Under the pieces are notes generated by a model. The model did no database searches and was not told where the DNA came from. It saw nothing but the letters and a program-made list of their open reading frames with translations. DNA of 64,000 nt from Bradyrhizobium sp. SZCCT0148 (GTDB taxonomy: Bacteria; Pseudomonadota; Alphaproteobacteria; Rhizobiales; Xanthobacteraceae): assembly GCF_018129985.1 (NCBI RefSeq), contig NZ_JAFCKT010000007.1, positions 186,001 to 250,000 on the forward strand, in the 5' to 3' direction. A program made the position numbers and the translations under genes. Below are positions 24,898-38,141 of this stretch, piece after piece (positions within the stretch are counted from its first letter, which is position 1; the number at the start of each line of letters is the position of its first letter).

Positions 24898-26112
24898 ATG
24901 GCAAAAATCAAGGTATCCAATCCCGTCGTCGAACTCGATGGCGACGAGATGACCCGGATCATCTGGCAGTACATCAAGGACAAGCTGATCACCCCGTTCC
25001 TGGATGTCGAGCTGATGTATTTCGACCTGGGCATGGAGTACCGCGACCACACCAATGATCAGGTCACCATCGACGCCGCCGAGGCGATCAAGAAGGTCGG
25101 CGTCGGCGTGAAGTGCGCCACCATCACCCCCGATGAAGCCCGGGTGAAGGAGTTCAACCTCAAGCAGATGTGGAAGTCGCCGAACGGCACCATCCGCAAC
25201 ATCCTCGGCGGCGTGATCTTCCGCGAGCCGATCATCTGCAAGAACGTGCCACGCCTGGTTCCCGGCTGGACCAAGCCGATCATCATCGGCCGCCACGCCT
25301 ATGGCGACCAGTACCGCGCCACCGACTTCAAGTTCCCGGGCAAGGGCACGCTGTCGATGAAGTTCGTCGGCGAGGACGGCACCGTGATCGAGAAGGAAGT
25401 GTTCAAGGCCCCCGGCGCCGGCGTCGCCATGGAGATGTACAATCTCGACGACTCCATCATCGACTTCGCCCGCGCCTCCCTCAATTACGGCCTGCTGCGC
25501 AACTACCCGGTCTACCTCTCGACCAAGAACACGATTCTCAAGGTCTATGACGGCCGCTTCAAGGACATCTTCCAGGACATCTACGACCGCGAGTTCAAGA
25601 AGGAATTCGAGGCCAAGGGCCTGACCTACGAGCACCGCCTGATCGACGACATGGTGGCCTCGGCGCTGAAATGGTCGGGCGGCTATGTCTGGGCCTGCAA
25701 GAACTACGACGGCGACGTGCAGTCCGACACCGTCGCGCAGGGCTACGGCTCGCTCGGCCTGATGACTTCGGTGCTGCTCACCCCCGACGGCAAGACCGTC
25801 GAGGCCGAAGCCGCCCACGGCACGGTGACCCGCCACTACCGCGAGCACCAGAAGGGCAAGGAGACCTCGACCAACTCGATCGCGTCGATCTTCGCCTGGA
25901 CCCGTGGCCTCGCCCACCGCGCCAAGCTCGATAACAATGCCGAGCTCGCCAAGTTCGCGAACACCCTGGAGAAGGTCTGCGTCGACACCGTCGAAGCCGG
26001 CTACATGACCAAGGACCTCGCGCTGCTGGTCGGCGCCGACCAGCGCTGGCTCTCGACCACCGGCTTCCTCGACAAGGTCGCCGAGAACCTGACCAAGGAG
26101 CTGGCGGCCTGA
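24898..26112 (+). CDS. icd: NADP-dependent isocitrate dehydrogenase
   Basis: The TCA-cycle enzyme converts isocitrate to 2-oxoglutarate, CO2 and NADPH in the cytosol. At 404 residues it is of the homodimeric, eukaryote-like type common in alphaproteobacteria: MAKIKVSNPVVELDGDEMTR, NGTIRNILGGVIFREPIICK (substrate-binding Ser/Asn/Arg region), YDGRFKDIFQDIYD, and the NADP loop HGTVTRHYREHQKG. The ATG at 24898 gives the family N-terminus. It is a single gene followed by a strong terminator. Confidence 0.98.
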   Translation: MAKIKVSNPVVELDGDEMTRIIWQYIKDKLITPFLDVELMYFDLGMEYRDHTNDQVTIDAAEAIKKVGVGVKCATITPDEARVKEFNLKQMWKSPNGTIRNILGGVIFREPIICKNVPRLVPGWTKPIIIGRHAYGDQYRATDFKFPGKGTLSMKFVGEDGTVIEKEVFKAPGAGVAMEMYNLDDSIIDFARASLNYGLLRNYPVYLSTKNTILKVYDGRFKDIFQDIYDREFKKEFEAKGLTYEHRLIDDMVASALKWSGGYVWACKNYDGDVQSDTVAQGYGSLGLMTSVLLTPDGKTVEAEAAHGTVTRHYREHQKGKETSTNSIASIFAWTRGLAHRAKLDNNAELAKFANTLEKVCVDTVEAGYMTKDLALLVGADQRWLSTTGFLDKVAENLTKELAA

Positions 26113-26150
26113 GCCGTCCGCAATTCCGCCCGACTGGGCCGGACATCATC

Positions 26151-26184
26151 ACGGGCCGCGCGACAGCGCGGCCCGTTTCTTTTT
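26151..26184 (+). terminator. Rho-independent terminator of icd
   Basis: A perfect 11-bp stem (ACGGGCCGCGC / GCGCGGCCCGT) with loop GACA is followed by TTTCTTTTT. It lies 38 bases after the icd stop. Confidence 0.92.
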
Positions 26185-26208
26185 GGGACCTCGCCCGGAG
26201 ATGCCACC

Positions 26209-26709
26209 ATGTTCATCAAGCTTGCCGGCCCCACAATGCTGCTCGCGGCCCTGATCGGGCCGGCCGTGGCTGCAGAGCCGCTTCCCGACACCATCGCCGC
26301 ACCGGGCGAGAGCGTCGTGCTCAGCGTCCACGCCGAGGGCGCACAGGTCTACGAATGCAAGGCCGGTAGCGACGGCAAGCTCGCCTGGACCTTTCGTGAG
26401 CCGATCGCAACGCTGCTGTCCGAGGGCAAGACGATCGGCAGGCACTATGCCGGCCCGAACTGGGAACTCGCCGACAGCAGCGCCGTGGTCGGCAAGGCGA
26501 TTGGCAACGCGACCGGTGCGACGGCTGCCGATATCCCCTGGCTGAAGCTGGAGGTCACCGCCCGCCGCGGCAGCGGCGCCCTCACGCCTGTCACCACGGT
26601 CCAGCGCATCAACACCCATGGCGGCAGGCTCGACGGCATGTGCGACAAGGCCGGCGAGTTCAGAAGCGCGCCCTATTCGGCAGAGTATGTTTTCCTGAAG
26701 AAGGGCTGA
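26209..26709 (+). CDS. Exported DUF3455 protein
   Basis: The 166-residue protein has a Sec signal peptide (LAGPTMLLAALIGPAVAAE). The mature sequence matches the DUF3455 pattern: VLSVHAEGAQVYECKAG, WTFREPIATLLSEGKTIGRH, YAGPNWELADSSAVVGK, and IPWLKLEVTARRGSGAL with TTVQRINTHGG. DUF3455 proteins are exported with no established function. It follows the icd terminator and so has its own start of transcription. Confidence 0.85.
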   Translation: MFIKLAGPTMLLAALIGPAVAAEPLPDTIAAPGESVVLSVHAEGAQVYECKAGSDGKLAWTFREPIATLLSEGKTIGRHYAGPNWELADSSAVVGKAIGNATGATAADIPWLKLEVTARRGSGALTPVTTVQRINTHGGRLDGMCDKAGEFRSAPYSAEYVFLKKG

Positions 26710-26723
26710 GGTGGAGTATGCGA

Positions 26724-27956
26724 TCAGTTCGCCTCGCCACCGCTTTCCTGCTCGGCCTGCGCCAGCTCGGCCAGCGCGAGATCCCCGGTATCGGCGAGCC
26801 GCGCCTTGGCGGTGGTGTGGACGTGGTCCGCCAGCGTCGGCATGCGCGCGATCAGGGCGTGAAAATCCTGGGCGTCGAGCACCAGCAGGCGCGTCTTGCG
26901 CGTTGCCGTCACCGTGCCGCTGCGTTTTGTTTTGTGCAGCAGCGCGATCTCGCCGAAGAAGGTGCCGTCGGTGAGCCGCACTTGCTGGCTCGGCAGCGTG
27001 ATCTCGACCTCGCCGGCGGTGATGAAATACATTGACGAGGCCGCATCGCCGCGGCGGACCAGTATTTCACCCTCCTCGATGGTGCGCGCGCGCAAGAGGC
27101 GCATGATGTCGGCGATCTCCGCGGCCGACAGATGCGAGAACAGCGGCACCCGCGCCAGCATGCCCCAGGTGACGACGAAGTCGCGCCGCTTCACCTCTTC
27201 GGCAAAGGCGGTGGAGATGATCGCGACCGGCAGCGCGATCATGGCAAAGCCCGAGATGATGGCGAAGGTGGAGACCAACTTGCCGAGCGCCGTCACCGGT
27301 ACCACGTCGCCATAGCCGACGGTGCCGAGCGTCACGATGGCCCACCACATCGCCTGCGGGATGGTGCCTAGCTTGTCCGGCTGCACGTCGCGCTCGATGG
27401 CGTAGAGCAGCGAGGCGAACGTCAAGACCGCGCCGATCAAAATGACGATGCAGCCGATCAGCGCCCGCCGCTCGGCATGGACAGCGGCGAGCAGCGAGCG
27501 CATCGCCGGCGAATACCGGATCAGCTTGAAGAACGGCAGCACGCCAAGCGCCGCCAGCGTCGCGTGCCGGCCGGTGGCGAGCACCACGGCCGCAGGCAGG
27601 AACGCCATGAGGTCGATGAGGCCCAGCGTCGAGAACACGTAGCCGAGCCGGTCGGACAGCGCGGAGCCCTTGCGCTGGGTATGGCCCGCCACGGTCCACA
27701 GCCGTGCCAGATATTCCAGCGCGAACACCATCACGGCGAGGGCTGTGATGGCCGAGAACAGCGTGCCGAATTGCGCGTCCAGCTCCGGCACCGAGGCGAG
27801 GATCATGGAGACGACGTTGAGCACGATGACGCCGATGATGAACTTGATGAAGCGCGACCCGGCTGAATAAGCCAGCGGGTCGTGCTCCAGCAATTCATAC
27901 AGGCGATCCCTCAAATTGGGATCACGCAAGCCACGTCCTCGCGGAACGGGGCCCAT
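26724..27956 (-). CDS. Cyclic-nucleotide-gated potassium channel
   Basis: The 410-residue protein has six membrane segments, a pore with the potassium selectivity filter TLGTVGYGDVVPVTALG, and a C-terminal cyclic-nucleotide-binding domain. That domain has the phosphate-binding cassette FFGEIALLHKTKRSGTVTAT, with the Glu and Arg that hold cyclic nucleotides. This matches the MlotiK1 type from Mesorhizobium loti, which has no long C-linker. The S4 region (VLPFFKLIRYSPAMRSLL) has few charges, so gating is probably by ligand rather than voltage. It follows alaS by six bases on the same strand. Confidence 0.93.
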   Translation of the reverse strand: MGPVPRGRGLRDPNLRDRLYELLEHDPLAYSAGSRFIKFIIGVIVLNVVSMILASVPELDAQFGTLFSAITALAVMVFALEYLARLWTVAGHTQRKGSALSDRLGYVFSTLGLIDLMAFLPAAVVLATGRHATLAALGVLPFFKLIRYSPAMRSLLAAVHAERRALIGCIVILIGAVLTFASLLYAIERDVQPDKLGTIPQAMWWAIVTLGTVGYGDVVPVTALGKLVSTFAIISGFAMIALPVAIISTAFAEEVKRRDFVVTWGMLARVPLFSHLSAAEIADIMRLLRARTIEEGEILVRRGDAASSMYFITAGEVEITLPSQQVRLTDGTFFGEIALLHKTKRSGTVTATRKTRLLVLDAQDFHALIARMPTLADHVHTTAKARLADTGDLALAELAQAEQESGGEAN

Positions 27957-27962
27957 GGTGGT

Positions 27963-30641
<2,679 letters not shown>

Positions 30642-30869
30642 GTTCATCCAATCGGGTATGCCTGGACCCGCTTCTCGCCATCCAAACCGTAACGTTGAGG
30701 CTGATATCTGCGGGCCAAAGCGCTTTTAGACAAGGCCAGCTTCGCTGTCCAGAAACTGTGCAGAGAGATCAGTGGGTTGCCGCAGGCGCGCAATCCCGTT
30801 GGATAGGACGCGCGGACGCGTTGACAGGCTTGGCCCCGCTGTGGTCTTTACCCATCTGTATCGTACGGC

Positions 30870-31062
30870 CACGTCGGGAGAGACCGGCTTTAGGCAGCCG
30901 GCGCCGAAGGAGCAACCGCCCCGGAAACTCTCAGGCAAAAGGACCGCGTGGCTTTGACAGCATCTGGAAAGAGGCGCCGACGGGCAAATACCTTCTAAGA
31001 AGGGTTTGCCCGGATGGCTCCCGCCGACGGGATAATACTCTCAGGCACAGCGACAGATGGGG
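30870..31062 (+). ncRNA. Tandem glycine riboswitch upstream of gcvT
   Basis: Two glycine aptamers lie in a row. The first (about 30870-30955) has GGGAGAGACCGGC, GCCGAAGGAGCAACC and ACTCTCAGGCAAAAGGACC. The second (about 30958-31062) has CGCCGACGGG, then ATACTCTCAGGCACAGCGAC near its end. These strings match the conserved core of glycine riboswitches. The element precedes gcvT, and such switches usually turn the glycine cleavage operon on when glycine is high. The tail to 31117 may contain the expression platform. The exact boundaries are estimates. Confidence 0.93.
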
Positions 31063-31117
31063 CTTCGACTGGTGTCCTCAGGGAATCGTCCCGGGGGAAC
31101 CGCCGAGGGCCCCTGTG

Positions 31118-32266
31118 ATGCTAGCGCGCGACGACCACGATTCCCTGAACCGTACGCCCCTTCATGGGCTTCATGTCTCCCTGGGCGGCAAGATGGTGCC
31201 GTTCGCGGGCTATGACATGCCCGTGCAATACCCCGCGGGCGTGCTGAAGGAACACCTTCATACGCGGGCTTCCGCCGGCCTGTTCGACGTCTCCCATATG
31301 GGCCAGATCGCGCTCCGGCCGAAATCCGGCAAGCTCGAGGACGCCGCCCGCGCGCTGGAGCGGCTGGTGCCGCAGGATATCGTAGCTGTCGCGCCGGGGC
31401 GGCAACGCTACGCCCAGTTCACCAACGAAGACGGCGGCATCCTCGACGATCTCATGGTCGCCAATTTCGGCGATCACCTATTCCTGGTCGTCAACGCCGC
31501 TTGCAAGGACGCCGACGAGGCGCATCTGCGCGCGAATCTCTCGAGCGACTGCGTCATCGAGCCGCTATCCGATCGCGCGCTGATCGCGCTGCAGGGGCCG
31601 AAGGCCGAGGCGGCGCTGGCGAAATTGTGTGCAGACGCGCCCGCCATGAAGTTCATGGATGCCGGCCCGCGCAAGGTTGCCGGCATCGACTGCTTCGTCT
31701 CGCGCTCCGGCTACACCGGCGAGGACGGGTTCGAGATCTCGGTCCCCGCAGCCGATGCCGAGCGTCTTGCCAAAACGCTGCTGGACAATCCGGACGTGCT
31801 GCCGATCGGCCTCGGGGCCCGCGACAGCCTGCGGCTTGAGGCCGGGCTCTGCCTTTACGGCCACGACATCGACACCGCGACTACGTCCGTCGAGGCCGCG
31901 CTGGAATGGTCGGTGCAGAAGTCCCGCCGCAGCGGCGGCGCGCGCGCCGGCGGCTTTCCCGGTGCCGAAAAGATCCTCGCTCATTTCGATCACGGCGCGG
32001 CCCGCCGCCGTGTCGGCCTGCTCGCCCAGGGACGCGCGCCGGTCCGCGAGGGTGCGCTGCTGTACGCGAATGACGCCGGCGGCGAGCCGATCGGACAGGT
32101 CACTTCAGGTGGTTTCGGCCCGAGCCTGAACGCGCCGGTCGCGATGGGCTATGTGCCCACAAGCCAGAGCGCGCTCGGCACAAACCTGTTCGCGGAAGTG
32201 CGCGGCCAGCGCTTGGCCGTGCAGGTCGCGGCCATGCCTTTCGTCAAGAACACCTACAAACGCTGA
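31118..32266 (+). CDS. gcvT: Glycine cleavage system aminomethyltransferase (T protein)
   Basis: GcvT takes the aminomethyl group from H protein, giving ammonia and methylene-tetrahydrofolate. The 382-residue protein has LNRTPLHGLHVSLGGKMVPF, AGYDMPVQYPAGVLKEHLHT, LFDVSHMGQIALR, SRSGYTGEDGFEISVP and GLGARDSLRLEAGLCLYGHD, all typical of T protein. The ATG at 31118 lies just after the riboswitch region. First gene of the riboswitch-controlled gcvT-gcvH-gcvP operon. Confidence 0.97.
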   Translation: MLARDDHDSLNRTPLHGLHVSLGGKMVPFAGYDMPVQYPAGVLKEHLHTRASAGLFDVSHMGQIALRPKSGKLEDAARALERLVPQDIVAVAPGRQRYAQFTNEDGGILDDLMVANFGDHLFLVVNAACKDADEAHLRANLSSDCVIEPLSDRALIALQGPKAEAALAKLCADAPAMKFMDAGPRKVAGIDCFVSRSGYTGEDGFEISVPAADAERLAKTLLDNPDVLPIGLGARDSLRLEAGLCLYGHDIDTATTSVEAALEWSVQKSRRSGGARAGGFPGAEKILAHFDHGAARRRVGLLAQGRAPVREGALLYANDAGGEPIGQVTSGGFGPSLNAPVAMGYVPTSQSALGTNLFAEVRGQRLAVQVAAMPFVKNTYKR

Positions 32267-32275
32267 GGATCGACA

Positions 32276-32644
32276 ATGACCACGACGCTGTACACCTCCG
32301 ACCATGAATGGCTCGCCATCGACGGCGACGTCGCCACCGTCGGCATCACCGACTATGCCCAGCAGCAGCTTGGCGACGTCGTGTTCGTCGAACTGCCCAA
32401 GGTCGGCCGCACGCTTAAGAAAGCGGAAGCCGCCGCCGTCGTCGAATCGGTCAAGGCTGCCTCCGACGTCTACGCGCCCGTGACCGGCGAAGTGCTCGAA
32501 GCCAATGCCGAGCTCGTGGCCGAGCCGGCGCTGGTGAACTCCGACGCGCAAGGCAAGGCCTGGTTCTTCAAAATCAAGATGGCCGACAGGAGCGAGCTCG
32601 GCGGCCTGATGGACGAAGCCGCCTACAAGGCACACACGGCGTAG
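32276..32644 (+). CDS. gcvH: Glycine cleavage system H protein
   Basis: Lipoyl carrier protein, 122 residues. It carries the aminomethyl group between P, T and L proteins. Typical start (LYTSDHEWLAIDGDVATVGI) and the lipoyl-lysine motif VVESVKAASDVYAPVTGEV are present, the modified Lys being in SVKAASD. It starts nine bases after gcvT and ends five bases before the first possible gcvP start. Confidence 0.97.
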   Translation: MTTTLYTSDHEWLAIDGDVATVGITDYAQQQLGDVVFVELPKVGRTLKKAEAAAVVESVKAASDVYAPVTGEVLEANAELVAEPALVNSDAQGKAWFFKIKMADRSELGGLMDEAAYKAHTA

Positions 32645-32661
32645 GGACAATGGAGCAAGCG

Positions 32662-35529
32662 ATGACCGCGCACCGCAAGACCAACGGCGACACCGCCGCC
32701 AGTTTCGTTCGCCGCCATATCGGCCCGTCGGCGCGCGACGTCACCGCCATGCTGGAGACCGTCAGCGCCAAGAGCGTTGACGCGCTGATGGCCGAGACGC
32801 TGCCGGCCTCGATCCGGCAGGCCAGCCCGCTCGATCTCGGCAAGCCCCTGAGCGAAACCGAGGCAATCGCGCATATGGGCGAGCTTGCGCGTCAGAACCA
32901 AGTCTTCACCTCCCTGATCGGCCAAGGCTATTCCGGAACGATCCTGCCCGCTGTGATCCAGCGCAACATCCTGGAGAACCCCGCCTGGTACACGGCCTAC
33001 ACGCCCTATCAGCCCGAGATCAGCCAGGGCCGGCTTGAGGCACTGCTCAACTTCCAGACCATGATCTGCGACCTCACCGGGCTGGACGTCGCCAACGCCT
33101 CGCTGCTCGACGAGGCCACCGCCGCGGCTGAAGCGATGGCGCTGGCGGAGCGCCACTCGCAGGTCAAGGCGCAGGCCTTCTTCGTCGACAAGGACGTGCA
33201 TCCGCAGACGCTGGCGGTGATGCGCACCCGCGCCGAGCCGCTCGGCTGGACCCTGATCGTCGGCGATCCCCTCACCGATCTCGACAAGGCCGACGTGCTC
33301 GGCGCGCTGCTGCAATATCCCGGCTCGTCCGGCGCGGTGCGCGACCTCCGGCCCGCGATTGCAACACTGAAGGCCAAGGGCGCGCTCGCGATCGTGGCCG
33401 CCGACCTGCTGGCCCTGACCCTGCTCGCCTCGCCCGGCGAGCTCGGTGCGGACATCGCGATCGGCTCGGCCCAGCGCTTCGGCGTGCCGATGGGCTATGG
33501 CGGACCGCACGCGGCCTATATGGCGGTGCGCGATGCGCTGAAGCGCTCGCTGCCCGGCCGCATCGTCGGCCTTTCCGTGGACTCCCGCGGTGCGCCTGCC
33601 TACCGGCTCGCACTGCAGACCCGAGAGCAGCACATCCGCCGCGAGAAGGCGACGTCGAACATCTGCACCGCGCAGGTGCTGCTCGCCGTGATCGCCTCGA
33701 TGTACGCGGTCTATCACGGCCCCGAAGGCCTGACGCAGATCGCCCGCAATGTGCATCGCCGCACCGCCGTGCTGGCGAGCGGCCTGCGCAAGCTCGGCTT
33801 CGCGCTGCAGTCTGAGACTTTCTTCGATACGCTCAGCGTCGACGCCGGCGTTAAGCGAGCCGAGATCGTCGCGCGCGCGGCGGCCGAGAAGATCAATCTC
33901 GGCGTCGGCGACACCAGCTTGCGCATTGCGCTCGACGAGACCACGACACCCGCAACCGTCGAAGCAGTCTGGCGCGCCTTCGGAGGCACGCTGTCTTACG
34001 CCGAGATCGACGCGACCACGCGCGAGGCGCTGCCGGAGGCGCTGAAGCGCGCGACCTCCTTCCTCATTCATCCCGTGTTCCATGCGCATCGCTCGGAGAC
34101 CGAGATGCTGCGCTACATGCGCAAGCTCTCAGACCGCGACCTCGCGCTCGACCGCGCGATGATTCCGCTCGGCTCCTGCACCATGAAGCTGAACGCAACC
34201 ACCGAGATGATGCCGCTGACCTGGCCGGAGTTTGCGACGCTGCATCCGTTCGTCCCGCGCGAGCAGGCGGCCGGCTATCACGCGCTGTTCGCGCGGCTGG
34301 AAAAATGGCTGTGCGACATCACCGGTTATGATGCGATCTCGCTGCAGCCGAATTCGGGCGCGCAGGGCGAATATGCCGGCTTGCTCGCGATCCGCGGCTA
34401 TCACGCCTCGCGTGGCGAAACGCACCGCAAGATCTGCTTGATCCCCTCATCCGCCCACGGCACCAACCCTGCTTCGGCCGCGATGGTCGGCATGGACGTG
34501 GTGGTGGTCGCCTGCGAGAAGAACGGCGACGTCGACGTCAACGATCTCCGCGCCAAGGCCGAGAAGCACTCGGCCAATCTCGCCGCTGTCATGATCACCT
34601 ATCCCTCGACCCACGGCGTGTTCGAGGAGCACATCCGCGAGATCTGCGACATCGTGCACGGCCATGGCGGCCAGGTGTATCTGGACGGCGCCAACCTCAA
34701 CGCGCAGGTCGGCCTGAGCAGGCCCGGCGATTACGGCGCCGATGTCAGCCATCTCAATCTGCACAAGACCTTCTGCATCCCGCATGGCGGCGGCGGCCCG
34801 GGCATGGGCCCGATCGGCGTCAAGGCGCATCTCGCGCCCTTCCTGCCCGGTCATCCCGTGACACAAGCCGATGCCCCGGTCGGCCCGGTCTCGGCCGCGC
34901 CGTTCGGCTCGGCGTCGATCCTGACCATCTCCTACATCTACATCCTGATGATGGGCGGCGACGGCCTGAAGCGCGCCACCGAGATCGCGATCCTGAACGC
35001 CAACTACATCGCAGCGCGCCTCGATCCGCACTTCCCGGTGCTCTACAAGAACGAGAAGGGCCGCGTCGCGCATGAATGCATCGTCGATCCCCGCCCGCTC
35101 AAGACCACGAGCGGAGTCACCGTCGACGACATCGCCAAGCGCCTGATCGACTACGGCTTCCATGCGCCGACCATGAGCTTCCCGGTGCCCGGCACGCTGA
35201 TGATCGAGCCGACCGAATCGGAATCGAAGGCCGAGCTTGATCGCTTCTGCGACGCCATGATCGCGATCCGGAAAGAAATCGCCGAGGTCGAGGCGGGCCG
35301 CTTCAAGATCGAAGCATCACCGCTGCGTCATGCCCCGCATACGGTGCACGACATCGCCGAGGACGACTGGAAGCGCGCCTATACCCGCGCTGAAGGCTGC
35401 TTCCCCGCAGGCAGCTCGCGCACCGACAAATACTGGAGCCCCGTTGGGCGCGTCGACAACGTCTATGGCGATCGCAATCTGGTGTGCTCCTGCCCGCCGG
35501 TGAGCGATTACGCGGAAGCGGCGGAGTAG
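32662..35529 (+). CDS. gcvP: Glycine dehydrogenase (decarboxylating), P protein
   Basis: PLP enzyme that decarboxylates glycine and passes the aminomethyl group to GcvH. It is the long single-chain form (about 955 residues), not the split GcvPA/GcvPB form. Landmarks are SFVRRHIGPSARDVTAML at the start, FTSLIGQGYSGTILPAVIQR, SNICTAQVLLAVIASMYAVY, and the PLP-lysine motif LNLHKTFCIPHGGGGPGMGP. I start at 32662 because GGAG lies six bases upstream; the ATG at 32650 is also possible. Last gene of the operon, followed by a terminator. Confidence 0.96.
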   Translation: MTAHRKTNGDTAASFVRRHIGPSARDVTAMLETVSAKSVDALMAETLPASIRQASPLDLGKPLSETEAIAHMGELARQNQVFTSLIGQGYSGTILPAVIQRNILENPAWYTAYTPYQPEISQGRLEALLNFQTMICDLTGLDVANASLLDEATAAAEAMALAERHSQVKAQAFFVDKDVHPQTLAVMRTRAEPLGWTLIVGDPLTDLDKADVLGALLQYPGSSGAVRDLRPAIATLKAKGALAIVAADLLALTLLASPGELGADIAIGSAQRFGVPMGYGGPHAAYMAVRDALKRSLPGRIVGLSVDSRGAPAYRLALQTREQHIRREKATSNICTAQVLLAVIASMYAVYHGPEGLTQIARNVHRRTAVLASGLRKLGFALQSETFFDTLSVDAGVKRAEIVARAAAEKINLGVGDTSLRIALDETTTPATVEAVWRAFGGTLSYAEIDATTREALPEALKRATSFLIHPVFHAHRSETEMLRYMRKLSDRDLALDRAMIPLGSCTMKLNATTEMMPLTWPEFATLHPFVPREQAAGYHALFARLEKWLCDITGYDAISLQPNSGAQGEYAGLLAIRGYHASRGETHRKICLIPSSAHGTNPASAAMVGMDVVVVACEKNGDVDVNDLRAKAEKHSANLAAVMITYPSTHGVFEEHIREICDIVHGHGGQVYLDGANLNAQVGLSRPGDYGADVSHLNLHKTFCIPHGGGGPGMGPIGVKAHLAPFLPGHPVTQADAPVGPVSAAPFGSASILTISYIYILMMGGDGLKRATEIAILNANYIAARLDPHFPVLYKNEKGRVAHECIVDPRPLKTTSGVTVDDIAKRLIDYGFHAPTMSFPVPGTLMIEPTESESKAELDRFCDAMIAIRKEIAEVEAGRFKIEASPLRHAPHTVHDIAEDDWKRAYTRAEGCFPAGSSRTDKYWSPVGRVDNVYGDRNLVCSCPPVSDYAEAAE

Positions 35530-35540
35530 CGGATTAGTAG

Positions 35541-35573
35541 GGCGGGCAAAGCGGAGCGTGCCCGCCTTCTTTG
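35541..35573 (+). terminator. Terminator after gcvP
   Basis: GGCGGGCA and TGCCCGCC form an 8-bp stem with a ten-base loop, followed by TTCTTTGT. It lies 12 bases after the gcvP stop. A second similar GGGTGGGCA stretch follows at about 35591. Confidence 0.7.
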
Positions 35574-35646
35574 TGCGTGTTAAAATAGGGTGGGCACGGC
35601 GCTTGCGCGCCTTTGCCGACCCTACGGCCCCTTCGCTCGACCTATC

Positions 35647-36642
35647 CTACGGCGCCACCAGCGAGCGGCTCGCCGCATCCCACCGCCAGAGCCGCTCGTT
35701 GGTCAGAAGCGTGCCGCCCCACCAGCGCCGGATCGGATTGTGGCGGCGGAAATCTTCGCGGCCTGCAAGCGCGGCTTGACCAAACTCTGTCAACGACAGC
35801 CGGCTGCGGCGATAAGCGGCGTTGCGACCTCGCGCATCGTGCAAGGCAAGTGTCGCGAATTTCGGATCAAGACCTGCGATCGCCGGCATCGGGCCGGACG
35901 CAAGCCCTTCGAGCAACGGGCCAAGCTCCCACTGGTCGAACACGCGCGTTTCGAGTAGCCCGCCTGGCTGAAACAGCTGCTTGGTACGGTTGTGGCCCGT
36001 CGCAATCAGGTCGAGAAGGCGCGCTTCCGTCGCGCCCAGTCCGGTGATCGGTGACGGCAGTTCTGCCAACAATTGTTCCATCGCCGGCTTCAGAAAGGGC
36101 AGCCTGGGAAATTCCCGGCGCAACAGTCCGAAGCAGAGCTCCGGCGTTGGTGCCCGATAGGCCTCCCAGGCCATGCGGGCAGTCTCGAAGTCGAGCTCCG
36201 TCACGTCGAACGCCCGCACGGTACGATCGCGAAGCCCCGCTCCGCCTGATTCGATAAAATCGAAATCGACCAAGCGCAATGTCAGGCGATCAGCCATGTA
36301 AGATTGAGAGCGGAGATAATCCAAGATCCAGACCAGCTGCAATTGATCGTTCGGGCGGGGATCAAACCACAGCTCGATGAGATCGAAGCCGTAGGCCTCG
36401 CAGAACCAATTAAGCGGGAGTTCCTTGTGGGCGAGACCGGCCTGGGGAGACCGGGCAACAAGATCGGACCACCGCACCTCCGGATCGCCTTTGTAATAGC
36501 CTCCCGTCAGGTATTGCTCGAGGTGGTGGGACGTAGGCAGCGGCCCCGAGACGAATCGGAAGATCAGAGGGACGACCATGTCGGCGCGATCGGCGTAGGT
36601 GAGACCGACGCCGGACGAACTCGTCAGGATCAGACGCTTCAC
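35647..36642 (-). CDS. Hypothetical protein, possibly DUF1835-like
   Basis: The 331-residue protein starts VKRLILTSSSGVGLTYADRA from the GTG at 36642, which has a GGTGGGG site before it; an ATG at 36666 would add eight residues. The N-terminal LILTSSSG followed by a region with GPLPTSHHLEQYL vaguely recalls DUF1835 proteins, but I am not sure. The middle part mentions LNWFCEAYGFDLIELWFDP; the C-terminus has RRWWGGTLLTNERLWRWD. There is no signal peptide, and no catalytic motif was recognised. It is convergent with gcvP and sits downstream of recA on the same strand. Confidence 0.7.
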   Translation of the reverse strand: MKRLILTSSSGVGLTYADRADMVVPLIFRFVSGPLPTSHHLEQYLTGGYYKGDPEVRWSDLVARSPQAGLAHKELPLNWFCEAYGFDLIELWFDPRPNDQLQLVWILDYLRSQSYMADRLTLRLVDFDFIESGGAGLRDRTVRAFDVTELDFETARMAWEAYRAPTPELCFGLLRREFPRLPFLKPAMEQLLAELPSPITGLGATEARLLDLIATGHNRTKQLFQPGGLLETRVFDQWELGPLLEGLASGPMPAIAGLDPKFATLALHDARGRNAAYRRSRLSLTEFGQAALAGREDFRRHNPIRRWWGGTLLTNERLWRWDAASRSLVAP

Positions 36643-36745
36643 TGGTGCTGCCCCACCCTCATGCAAAACGAAACGGGCACCGACGACGTCGGCAACTCAA
36701 CGTCATCAGCGCCCGCTCCTCGCGAAAAACTCTACGATTTAGAAC

Positions 36746-37834
<1,089 letters not shown>

Positions 37835-37927
37835 TGGGTCGTGCTCCTTATGGCGAGGATTCGCTAGAGGGACAAACGATTGGCGAGGCGGCTCGTCGAT
37901 AAAGGCAATGTACCCTATCTGTTCTTC

Positions 37928-37942
37928 GTTCGCAATATGTTC
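37928..37942 (-). promoter_or_regulatory. LexA (SOS) box of recA
   Basis: On the minus strand the sequence is GAACATATTGCGAAC, matching the alphaproteobacterial LexA consensus GAAC-N7-GAAC exactly. It is centred about 100 bases before the recA start. A further GTTC at 37921 gives an overlapping half-site. Confidence 0.9.
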
Positions 37943-38141
37943 TTTGCGGAATTGAGAGCTTGTCCGCGGGAATGGCGCCTTCTCTCAAGGCCGTGCCCTC
38001 CCCTCGCGTTGTGCGCACAACTGCACAGACGTCAGCCAATCGGTGGCCCCTAATGGACCATCACCGTACGAAGCATGGCTCCAATCGGTGATGAGACCGC
38101 CGATTGCGCTCCCGCCTTCCTCGCACGGAAAGGAGCATGCC

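Noticed and set aside
24730..25917. Leftward frame opposite icd
   Set aside because: Antisense shadow of the isocitrate dehydrogenase gene.
30695..31117. Upstream extension of the gcvT frame
   Set aside because: It runs through the glycine riboswitch; the ATG at 31118 gives the normal T protein N-terminus.
32623..34089. Long leftward frame opposite gcvP
   Set aside because: Antisense to the P protein with all its motifs; no family features.
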